Assembly: GCA_002338145.1 (NCBI GenBank) | Contig: DDHP01000064.1 | Location: 1-14,752 of the forward strand | DNA from: Deferribacteraceae bacterium UBA1873 | Lineage (GTDB): Bacteria > Chrysiogenota > Deferribacteres > Deferribacterales > Flexistipitaceae | DNA: 14,752 nt | Reading direction: 5' to 3' | In this document: in pieces, positions 7,556 to 13,654 of the stretch | Numbering within the stretch: position 1 is the stretch's first letter | Layout: every line of letters starts with the position of its first letter | Program-made: the position numbers and the translations under genes | The notes under the pieces: generated by a model | What the model was told of the DNA's origin: nothing | The model's input: only the letters and a program-made list of their open reading frames with translations | Database searches by the model: none

Positions 7556-7888
7556 ATGAAAAGAATTTATTTTTTAATATCTTTTTTGCTTGTTTTTAGC
7601 TTGGTTTCAGGAATGTTTTGTGATACATCATATGCAACGGATTACAGTATGGAAAAATGTCGCCAGATGATAAAGCTAGGCAATGAGGAACTATCAGACA
7701 AAGATGTAAATGCAGCCAAGATGTATTATAGAAGAGCAATTCAGGAAAATCCATATTGTAGTGATGCGTGGGCAAAATATGATGAACTGATGAAGGTTAT
7801 CAGTAAAAATGAGCCTGTTGATTGGAGTAAGTTGCAGGTGCAGAATGAACAGAAAGAAGAGGATGATCCGTTTGCAGTTTTTGAATAA
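7556..7888 (+). CDS. Small exported tetratricopeptide-repeat protein
   Basis: The protein has 110 residues from the ATG at 7556. The N-terminus is a signal peptide (MKRIYFLISFLLVFSLVSGM) with probable cleavage at SYA before TDYS. The mature part of about 83 residues holds one TPR unit (about 35-68; MIKLGNEELSDKDVNAAKMYYRRAIQENP) and a following half-helix, SDAWAKYDELMKV. It ends in a charged linker and the acidic tail EEDDPFAVFE. It is the fourth gene of the reductase operon, overlapping the end region of the nrfD gene, and is followed by an intrinsic terminator. A single TPR with an acidic tail suggests an adaptor or maturation factor for the periplasmic reductase, or a dock for the rhodanese or cytochromes; this is inference from position. 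I do not recognise a named family. Confidence 0.75.
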   Translation: MKRIYFLISFLLVFSLVSGMFCDTSYATDYSMEKCRQMIKLGNEELSDKDVNAAKMYYRRAIQENPYCSDAWAKYDELMKVISKNEPVDWSKLQVQNEQKEEDDPFAVFE

Positions 7889-7900
7889 TAAAGCGGTTTG

Positions 7901-7931
7901 AGCCATACGGTTTGACCCGTATGGCTTTTTT
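7901..7931 (+). terminator. Intrinsic terminator between the reductase operon and the Rieske operon
   Basis: A 10-bp perfect stem, AGCCATACGG (7901-7910) with CCGTATGGCT (7917-7926), has a six-base loop and runs straight into six T residues (7926-7931). The start of the next gene is only 18 bases beyond the T-run. Confidence 0.9.
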
Positions 7932-7948
7932 CTAGGAGTAATGATTTA

Positions 7949-8326
7949 GTGATAGCAAGAAGGTCTTTTATAAAATGGGTATTAGCTTCTGCTTTTTTCA
8001 TTTTTACTCTTAAATTTCTTAAAGTTACAAAATCGGAAACAAAAAATGGTATAACCATTAATTTGGATAGTTTGAGCAATAACAGCGTATATTTAATCAA
8101 AAACAGACAGATTGCTGCAATAAAAATGGATAATAATATTAATGTGCTGAGTATTAAATGCACTCATTTGGGGTGTACACTTAATGTGGCCGGTGATATA
8201 TTCAAGTGCCCTTGCCATGGTAGTGAATTTAGGTTAGACGGTAAAGTAATCAAAGGGCCAGCTTCAAAAGATCTCAAAGAGATTGATTTTAAAGTAGAAA
8301 ACAATAAAATTATTCTTTATTTATAG
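7949..8326 (+). CDS. extO: Rieske [2Fe-2S] protein of a compact bc-like complex, ExtO-like
   Basis: The protein has 125 residues, with a GTG start preceded by TAGGAG (7933-7938) at a 10-base distance. An ARRSFIK twin-arginine-like motif and one hydrophobic helix (about 8-25) form the uncleaved anchor usual for Rieske proteins. Box 1 is CTHLGC (71-76) and box 2 is CPCHGSEF (87-94). Cluster ligands would be Cys71, His73, Cys87 and His90, and the stabilising disulfide Cys76-Cys89. Ser92 is kept, but the residue matching the potential-raising Tyr of mitochondrial-type proteins is Phe94. The chain is shorter than most Rieske proteins of bc1 or b6f complexes, with little between helix and cluster fold. 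Cytochrome b follows after eight bases. The family is certain; the ExtO name is by context. Confidence 0.88.
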   Translation: MIARRSFIKWVLASAFFIFTLKFLKVTKSETKNGITINLDSLSNNSVYLIKNRQIAAIKMDNNINVLSIKCTHLGCTLNVAGDIFKCPCHGSEFRLDGKVIKGPASKDLKEIDFKVENNKIILYL

Positions 8327-8333
8327 GTATATT

Positions 8334-8954
8334 ATGTTCACCGCTTTTATTAAACACCTTTTTCCTCGTATTGTTCTGGCACGCAATCTGAAAATTACGT
8401 ATACGTTCTGCCTGGGGGGCATGGCGTTTACTATATTTTTGTTATTGATTGTCACAGGCTGTCTGTTGCTTTTTTACTATACTCCCTCTCCGGATAATGC
8501 TTATAAATCGATTTTGTTTATTGAAGAAAATGTTTTTGGAGGTAAACTAATCCGAAACATTCATCGAATGGGTTCTCATTTTTTGTTAATTTTAATTTTT
8601 CTTCATATGTTGAGAGTGTTATTAACTGGATCTTTCAAATTTCGGAAATATAACTGGGTAGTGGGAATGTTTTTGTTGTTATTGGCATTATTTGAGGGGT
8701 ATACGGGATATCTTCTTCCCATGGATCAGCTGGCTTATTGGGCTACGCAAACAGGTATGGAGCTTTTTAAGATTTTTCCGTTGGGGGAATTTATTGTTGA
8801 AAAGATTTTAATTCCTGATGGTGTTGGAGGTTCTCTTACGTTGAGCAGGTTTTACGCTTTTCACGTTTTTGTTGTTCCATTGATAATAATGATTCTGTGT
8901 GTTATCCATTTTTACAGGATCAGAAAGGACAAGGGAGTTCTTCCTTATTTATGA
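8334..8954 (+). CDS. extP: Cytochrome b, N-terminal (b6-like) subunit, ExtP-like
   Basis: The protein has 206 residues with four main membrane helices, equal to the haem-carrying half of cytochrome b. Haem ligand pairs are His77/His177 and His91/His192. His77 lies in RNIHRMGSH and His91 in FLHMLRVLL, 14 residues apart. His177 (FYAFHVFVV) and His192 (CVIHFYR) are 15 apart, which is the cytochrome b6-type spacing rather than the 14 of mitochondrial cytochrome b. GYTGYLLPMDQLAYWA (122-137) corresponds to the conserved region after helix C at the quinol oxidation site. It would oxidise (mena)quinol with the Rieske protein. The ribosome site is weak (TAGG), and the gene is tightly packed after the Rieske stop. 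The stop codon overlaps the next ATG (ATGA at 8951-8954). Confidence 0.9.
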   Translation: MFTAFIKHLFPRIVLARNLKITYTFCLGGMAFTIFLLLIVTGCLLLFYYTPSPDNAYKSILFIEENVFGGKLIRNIHRMGSHFLLILIFLHMLRVLLTGSFKFRKYNWVVGMFLLLLALFEGYTGYLLPMDQLAYWATQTGMELFKIFPLGEFIVEKILIPDGVGGSLTLSRFYAFHVFVVPLIIMILCVIHFYRIRKDKGVLPYL

Positions 8955-9364
8955 AAAAGAAAGATGAATATATTAAAAGTGATCCTTATTTTTTCCGCAT
9001 CATTTTTGTGTCTGCTTTGCTGGTGATTATTGCTGTTATATCTCTTGCCTTTTTTATAGATGCCCCATTAAAGGCTCCCGCAAATCCTTCCAATGTCCCC
9101 AACCCTTCCAAAGCTGCGTGGTTTTTACTTTGGTTTCAGGAAATTGTGAGTTACTCAAGTTATTTTATCTATGGACCGGCAATGTTATTTTTCATTTATC
9201 TATTTTTGCCTTATATTGCACCACCTACCGTTGAAAAAGCTATCTGGTTTCGCAGAGAATACAGATTGCTGGATATTTTTACTTTACTTATCTTTTTGGG
9301 TATTGTTACTTTGACCATGATTGCTTACTTTTTCAGAGGTGAATTTTGGCAACTCACAATTTAA
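8951..9364 (+). CDS. extQ: Cytochrome b, C-terminal (subunit IV-like) subunit, ExtQ-like
   Basis: The protein has 137 residues from the ATG at 8951, which overlaps the cytochrome b stop by four bases and so is translationally coupled. A longer in-frame start at 8897 would lie inside the cytochrome b gene and give a non-membrane leader unlike the family. There are three hydrophobic helices (about 15-36, 68-90 and 107-127), as in subunit IV of b6f or the C-terminal part of cytochrome b. The segment APANPSNVPNPSKAAWFLLWFQEI (43-66 region) aligns with the quinol-site loop; where PEWY is usual, the sequence reads KAAWF. There is no haem ligand, as expected. ExtQ is the likely counterpart in ext clusters, but this is less sure than the family. 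Confidence 0.82.
   Translation: MKKKDEYIKSDPYFFRIIFVSALLVIIAVISLAFFIDAPLKAPANPSNVPNPSKAAWFLLWFQEIVSYSSYFIYGPAMLFFIYLFLPYIAPPTVEKAIWFRREYRLLDIFTLLIFLGIVTLTMIAYFFRGEFWQLTI
9335..9342 (+). promoter_or_regulatory. Ribosome binding site supporting a TTG start
   Basis: AGAGGTGA (9335-9342) lies just before the TTG at 9346 and inside the 3' end of the preceding gene. No in-frame ATG exists until residue 16, which would cut the signal peptide. Confidence 0.6.
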
Positions 9365-10140
9365 AAAAATTACTTTTACTTTTTTTTATTATGCTGTTTT
9401 TAGTAATTTCTATTTGCGTTAATGCTCAAAATAACAATTTTTGCATAGATTGTCATAACAGCCATTTCGCTGACATTGCTGATTGTATCACATGCCACAG
9501 AGGGATACCGGAGACCAGGAGAAAAGATTTGGCTCATCAAAAATTAATAAAAGGGAAATATGCGAAATTTCTGTTGGATGAGTTTCCAGATAAAAGGCGA
9601 GGAATAGATTTAATTAATGATAGTGGCTGTAGACGATGCCACAGTATTGGTGGTAAAGGAAATGTGCTGTCGGTAAGTTTGGACAGTTCCATAGAAAATC
9701 TCACAGTTGAAGAAATAGCTCTTGCAATAGAAAAGCCGAATGAGTTTATGCCTGATTTCAATTTTACATCAGAGCAAATAACGTACATTATAAATGGGCT
9801 GTTGTACCTTTCTTTTGTTAACAAAGATGCTAGTAAAGATTTTACGCAGGTTGTCCACCTTGGCTCTAAAAAATCCAATACATTTTCAAAGAAATGTGGA
9901 AATTGCCATAAAATGATCTCATCTTTGAGAGGACCTGTTGGAAGCGGATATGTCGCTCCCAATTTAAGCGGATTGTTTTCTCCATATTATCCAAGAGAAA
10001 TTGATGGGAAGAAGTGGGATAGCAAGTTACTTGAAAAATGGCTTAAAAACCCGAGGCAATTAAGCAGTAATGCGTTAATGCCGGTTTTAGAGCTGTCAGG
10101 TGGAGAGTTTACAGAGATTGAGGAAACATTTGGGGAATAA
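9346..10140 (+). CDS. Exported tetrahaem cytochrome c with two class-I-like domains
   Basis: The protein has 264 residues with a TTG start, overlapping the subunit-IV-like gene by 19 bases. The signal peptide is followed by VNA before QNNN. There are four CXXCH sites: CIDCH (33-37), CITCH (47-51), CRRCH (95-99) and CGNCH (184-188). The first two form a close N-terminal pair. The third and fourth each open a class I cytochrome c-like stretch, with candidate axial Met135 (EFMPDF) and Met245 (ALMPVL) downstream. It is the last gene of the Rieske/cytochrome b unit, where a c1-type or diheme cytochrome would be expected, so it is probably the electron acceptor of that complex. No C-terminal membrane anchor is visible; the uncleaved N-terminus could serve instead. 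An ExtN- or ExtS-like role is possible but unproven. Confidence 0.85.
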   Translation: MATHNLKKLLLLFFIMLFLVISICVNAQNNNFCIDCHNSHFADIADCITCHRGIPETRRKDLAHQKLIKGKYAKFLLDEFPDKRRGIDLINDSGCRRCHSIGGKGNVLSVSLDSSIENLTVEEIALAIEKPNEFMPDFNFTSEQITYIINGLLYLSFVNKDASKDFTQVVHLGSKKSNTFSKKCGNCHKMISSLRGPVGSGYVAPNLSGLFSPYYPREIDGKKWDSKLLEKWLKNPRQLSSNALMPVLELSGGEFTEIEETFGE

Positions 10141-10142
10141 TT

Positions 10143-10640
10143 CTATTTGCGGAAGGGAAGTGTTTTCCGGTGGTAGGGTTTATCATCATCAAAAAGTAGG
10201 TATTGTACTGTTTCCAGCATTTTTTCATCGGAAATTTCTATAAATTTGCCTTCGGCTTCGGCATAAATATTATTATCTTTATCTATTATATAGCCTTTGG
10301 TAATGGCAAACATCCTTTTTTCCGAGAGAAACTTTGTTTTTAAAAGGTAGGGAGTCTCGGTATTAAGTGCTTTTCTGAACTTAACATTAAGATCTCTTGT
10401 GAAGTAAAGGTTGTGCCCTTTGCCAAAAACGAAAGCGTTCCAGCCCATGGTTTCATCCAGCAAAGCGGTAACTATACCTCCATGGACAATATCTTTAAAA
10501 CCGTTGTAGCCATCCGGAATAAAAATATCCGAAGAAACGGAGTTTTCCTCAACGTAAAAAATGTGTTTCAACCCTACAGGGTTTTCTGAGCCGCATATAA
10601 AGCATCTGGTTGAATGCGGCAGGTAAAGCTTTTTGCTCAT
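10143..10640 (-). CDS. Hotdog-fold thioesterase, PaaI-like
   Basis: The protein has 165 residues. The hotdog signature is IVHGGIVTALLDETMGWNAF (51-70), with the HGG turn and Asp62-Glu63 on the central helix, as in PaaI/YigI-type acyl-CoA thioesterases. The N-terminus carries CFICG (13-17) followed by NPVGL, a short Cys pair seen in a subset of these proteins. It probably hydrolyses small acyl- or aryl-CoA esters in the cytoplasm; the substrate is unknown. The ribosome site before the ATG at 10640 is poor (AGAAAG). The stop lies two bases from the end of the convergent tetrahaem cytochrome gene. It is not evidently part of the respiratory cluster. Confidence 0.8.
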   Translation of the reverse strand: MSKKLYLPHSTRCFICGSENPVGLKHIFYVEENSVSSDIFIPDGYNGFKDIVHGGIVTALLDETMGWNAFVFGKGHNLYFTRDLNVKFRKALNTETPYLLKTKFLSEKRMFAITKGYIIDKDNNIYAEAEGKFIEISDEKMLETVQYLLFDDDKPYHRKTLPFRK

Positions 10641-10751
10641 AAATTGCTTTCTAACATATTATTTAAAATTTGAAAATATTTTTTAAACTGGAATAAGCCT
10701 ATTTTTTGCAAATGGCGTTGAATCCGGTAATGTTACATTATTTTTGAAAGA

Positions 10752-10772
10752 GGCGGAGTTTATGACTCCGCC
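10752..10772 (-). terminator. Stem-loop after maeB, probable terminator
   Basis: GGCGGAGT (10752-10759) and ACTCCGCC (10765-10772) form a perfect 8-bp GC-rich stem with a five-base loop, 15 bases past the maeB stop. The run after the stem on the minus strand (TCTTTC) is only weakly U-rich, so termination may be incomplete. Confidence 0.6.
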
Positions 10773-10787
10773 CACTGTAATTTATTA

Positions 10788-13079
10788 CTAACAAAGTTCT
10801 TCTTTATGTGTTTCTTTGTAATGTGCATCCACTACAGCTATTGCAGCCATATTTACAATTTCACTTACATCACTTCCCCTTTGCAAAACGTGTACGGATT
10901 TACAAAAGCCCTGTAAAATCGGGCCTATAGCTGTCCCCCCGCCAACTCTGTATAGAAGTTTATAGGCAATGTTGCCGGCTTCCAGGTTAGGGAATATGAG
11001 AGTATTAGCATCCCCCTGTATTTCAGAAAAAGGAAACGCTTCTTTTGCTATTGGCGCATAAGTGGCAGTATCCGCCTGCATATCCCCATCAATAATCAAT
11101 TCAGGTTGCCTTTGCTTTACAATTTTTATTGCATCTGCAACTTTTTGGGTTCTGGGTATTCTAACACTCCCAAAGTTTGTAAAGGAAAGCATAGCAATTT
11201 TTGCATTCGTATCAAATTTTTTCCATGTTTCTGCTGATTGTAAAGCGATTTCTGCCAGCTGATCAGCCGCCGGGTCGATATTTACAGTGGTATCTGCACA
11301 AAGGATGATTTTATCTTTAAATACCATAAAATAAGAACCAGAGGGTGAGTTATAATTTTTTTGCATAGGGATTGTCTCGAGGAATGGTCTTATCGAATCT
11401 GGGTAACTTTTGGAATAACCGGTTAGCATACAGTCTGCTTCTCCGTTTCTCATCATCATTGCTCCAAAGTAGTTGGTAATTTTGAGAAGTTTTCTTTTAG
11501 CTTCTATTCTTGTCATGCCTTTGCGCTGTCTGAGTTTAAACAATTGGTCTGTATACTCTTCTAATTTATCTGATTTTGTGGGATCAATGATTTCACATCC
11601 ATCCAGATTTATATTGTTAATATCCGCAAGCTCTTTAATCTCATCTTCATTGCCGAGTATTACGGGTGTGGCAAAACCTTCTTCAACGATTTTTGCTGAA
11701 GCCCTGAGAACTTTTTCGTATTCACCTTCAGACATAATAATTCTCTTTGGATTAAAGCGTGCTTTATTGATTATTTGTCTTGTAAATTCTTTTGCAACGG
11801 AAAGTCTGGATTCCAGTGCGTCTTTATACTTATCCCAGTCTTTGATCTCAACTCTTGCTACACCGGTCTCCATCGCAGCTTTTGCCACTGCAGGTGCTAC
11901 AGTGGTAAGAACACGAGGGTCAAAAGGTTTAGGAATAATATAATCCTTGCCAAACTCTAATTTGTCCAGTCCATACGCTTTACATACAGATTCCGGGACA
12001 TCCTGACGGGCTAATTCAGCTAAAGCTTTTGCAGCAGCCTGCTTCATTTCCTCATTTATTGCCTTTGCCCGTACATCAAGAGCGCCTCTGAATATAAAAG
12101 GAAAACCCAGTACGTTATTTACTTGATTAGGGTAATCAGATCTACCGGTAGCCATTATGGCATCACCTCTGACCTCTTCCACTTCTTCAGGGGTAATTTC
12201 GGGATCAGGATTTGCCATTGCCATAATAATAGGATTCCTGTTCATCATTTTGACCATATCTTTCGTTACAGCTCCCTTTACGGAAAGGCCTAAAAATACA
12301 TCGGCTCCGTCCATGGCTTCTGTTAATGTCCGCATATTTGTGTCTCTGGCAAATTCTTCCTTATATTTGTTCATACCTTCAGTACGACCTTTGTAAATGA
12401 CTCCTTTTGAGTCGCACATAATAATATTTTCTTTTTTTACGCCAGTGGAGACAATAAGTTTTGCAATTGCAATAGCTGAAGCTCCTGCCCCGTTTATCAC
12501 AACTTTTATCTCAGAAATTTTTTTGTTGACGATTTCAGTTGCATTCATAAGTGCAGCAAGTGCAATAATGGCTGTCCCGTGTTGATCATCGTGGAAAACA
12601 GGTATATTAAGCCTTTCCCGTAGCGTTTCCTCAATATAAAAGCAATCAGGTGCTTTAATATCTTCGAGGTTTATTCCACCAAAGGTTGGCTCAATAAGTT
12701 CAGCAGCTTTTATTACCTCATCTGGATTTTGAGAGTTAACTTCAATATCAAAAACATCCACATCTGCAAACCTTTTAAACAATACACCCTTACCTTCCAT
12801 GACAGGTTTGCCAGCTAATGCCCCAATATTGCCTAGCCCTAGAACGGCTGTACCGTTTGATAAAACGGCGACTAAATTTCCTTTGGCTGTGTAATCAAAA
12901 GCTTTATTAGGATCTTGCTCAATTTCAAGACATGGATAGGACACCCCTGGTGAGTAAGCAAGTGACAGCTCCCTTTGTGTGAAGCATGGTTTAGTGGCAA
13001 CAACTTCTATTTTGCCGGGTCTGTTTCCCACATGGTATTCCAACGCTTCTTCTTTTGTTATTTTTCCTTTACCTTCCAT
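10788..13079 (-). CDS. maeB: NADP-type malic enzyme with C-terminal phosphotransacetylase-like domain
   Basis: The protein has 763 residues from the ATG at 13079, close to the roughly 760 of MaeB. A longer frame would add 39 residues of no family likeness; AGGAGG (13085-13090) five bases upstream fixes the shorter start. The malic enzyme part (about 1-425) has LAYSPGV with Tyr42, AGKPVMEGK with Lys91/Lys97, acidic metal ligands in NLED (137-140) and HDDQHGTAI (163-171), and a Rossmann loop, VINGAGASAIA (194-204). The rest (about 430-755) resembles phosphotransacetylase, ending with GGGTAIGPILQG and DVSEIVNMAAIAVVDA. The enzyme turns malate into pyruvate and CO2 with NADP; the second domain is thought to bind acetyl-CoA as a regulator and is usually inactive as a transacetylase. 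It supplies pyruvate and NADPH during growth on C4 acids or acetate. It is transcribed alone or with the thioesterase gene. Confidence 0.95.
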   Translation of the reverse strand: MEGKGKITKEEALEYHVGNRPGKIEVVATKPCFTQRELSLAYSPGVSYPCLEIEQDPNKAFDYTAKGNLVAVLSNGTAVLGLGNIGALAGKPVMEGKGVLFKRFADVDVFDIEVNSQNPDEVIKAAELIEPTFGGINLEDIKAPDCFYIEETLRERLNIPVFHDDQHGTAIIALAALMNATEIVNKKISEIKVVINGAGASAIAIAKLIVSTGVKKENIIMCDSKGVIYKGRTEGMNKYKEEFARDTNMRTLTEAMDGADVFLGLSVKGAVTKDMVKMMNRNPIIMAMANPDPEITPEEVEEVRGDAIMATGRSDYPNQVNNVLGFPFIFRGALDVRAKAINEEMKQAAAKALAELARQDVPESVCKAYGLDKLEFGKDYIIPKPFDPRVLTTVAPAVAKAAMETGVARVEIKDWDKYKDALESRLSVAKEFTRQIINKARFNPKRIIMSEGEYEKVLRASAKIVEEGFATPVILGNEDEIKELADINNINLDGCEIIDPTKSDKLEEYTDQLFKLRQRKGMTRIEAKRKLLKITNYFGAMMMRNGEADCMLTGYSKSYPDSIRPFLETIPMQKNYNSPSGSYFMVFKDKIILCADTTVNIDPAADQLAEIALQSAETWKKFDTNAKIAMLSFTNFGSVRIPRTQKVADAIKIVKQRQPELIIDGDMQADTATYAPIAKEAFPFSEIQGDANTLIFPNLEAGNIAYKLLYRVGGGTAIGPILQGFCKSVHVLQRGSDVSEIVNMAAIAVVDAHYKETHKEELC

Positions 13080-13279
13080 AAAAACCTCCTGGTTATTTGC
13101 GTTTAAGTAAATATTTTTATTAGCTAAACCGCACGTTAATGTAAACAATAGATCAATATTAACCAAAAGTAAACAGTTAAGTGGTGCATTCTTCAATTTT
13201 ATTTTGTCTTAAATATTATTGAAAAAAGCTATAATATATAAAATTGCTTTCGTTATGATCACAAAAAGAGTAGGATTTA

Positions 13280-13459
13280 ATGAATAAACATTCATATAGC
13301 ATGTTAAAAGTATATATTTTTTTAATCTTTCATCATATTTATGTTATTATAATTTCTAAAATAATATGTTTTATTTTTTGTTTGACTATAGTATTTAGCT
13401 ATATATTGCGATGGCAAAATATTAATATTTTTTTGTTGCAAGCACATTTTTTTGTTTGA
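13280..13459 (+). CDS. Possible 59-residue hydrophobic peptide, doubtful
   Basis: An ATG at 13280 has AGTAGGA a few bases upstream and opens a frame of 59 codons ending in TGA. The product would be rich in Ile, Phe, Tyr and Val, with one long hydrophobic stretch (about residues 11-43; FLIFHHIYVIIISKIICF in part). In DNA as AT-rich as this, such a composition arises readily by chance, and no family is recognised. It is listed because the region is otherwise empty and the start has a ribosome-site-like sequence. Confidence 0.2.
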   Translation: MNKHSYSMLKVYIFLIFHHIYVIIISKIICFIFCLTIVFSYILRWQNINIFLLQAHFFV

Positions 13460-13479
13460 ATTTTCCAATTTTTTAATTT

Positions 13480-13523
13480 ATTTGTTAGTAGATTTGTTAA
13501 TAAGGTGATGGAAGTTAACAAAT
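13480..13523. promoter_or_regulatory. Three ATTTGTTA half-sites, candidate operator upstream of trpB
   Basis: ATTTGTTA occurs at 13480-13487 and again at 13492-13499, 12 bases apart. A third copy is inverted at 13516-13523. Counting one more base, ATTTGTTAA (13492-13500) and TTAACAAAT (13515-13523) form a perfect 9-bp inverted repeat with a 14-base spacer. The spacing fits a protein binding array rather than an RNA hairpin terminator, as no T-run follows. Confidence 0.35.
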
Positions 13524-13654
13524 TATAAAAGAAAAGTTTTTTTCGTAGCTGCTTTATTTAATTGAATTGCAGATAAAGTTATTGTGAAGCATTATTACTT
13601 CTTGATTTACATGTAAAATATGATAAAAATTCATAGATATTTCAGGAGGATTTT

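Larger units (their letters stand above)
13080..13654. other. Divergent intergenic region between maeB and trpB
   Basis: These 575 bases are very AT-rich and must hold the promoters for maeB (minus) and trpB (plus). A perfect TATAAT hexamer on the plus strand is at 13230-13235, but its best upstream -35 (TTGTCT, 13204-13209) is 20 bases away. No clear promoter pair for maeB stands out; TTTACA/TAATAA on the minus strand near 13120-13145 is weak. The region also holds a 59-codon open frame (13280-13459) and a cluster of ATTTGTTA sites (13480-13523). No T-box or Trp-codon leader was seen. Confidence 0.5.

Noticed and set aside
8897..8950. Upstream in-frame ATG for the subunit-IV-like protein
   Set aside because: It lies within the cytochrome b coding end, gives a polar non-family leader and has no ribosome site. 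The ATGA overlap at 8951 is the normal coupled start.
937..10140. Selenoprotein read-through at the stop codons
   Set aside because: The catalytic subunit has a standard Cys at the Mo site. The extH- and extJ-like genes end in TAA after Cys codons, and the TGA stops are followed by proper ribosome sites or starts of the next genes.
11473..11943. Plus-strand 156-codon frame inside maeB
   Set aside because: It is a Ser- and Leu-rich shadow of the conserved malic enzyme and phosphotransacetylase domains, with no ribosome site or family match.
13080..13196. 39-residue N-terminal extension of maeB from an upstream in-frame ATG
   Set aside because: The added residues resemble no MaeB N-terminus. 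A consensus AGGAGG sits five bases before the ATG at 13079, and the shorter product matches the family length.
13382..13410. TTGACT followed by TATATT as a trpB promoter
   Set aside because: The spacer is only about 14 bases, and no -10 box stands at 16-18 bases.
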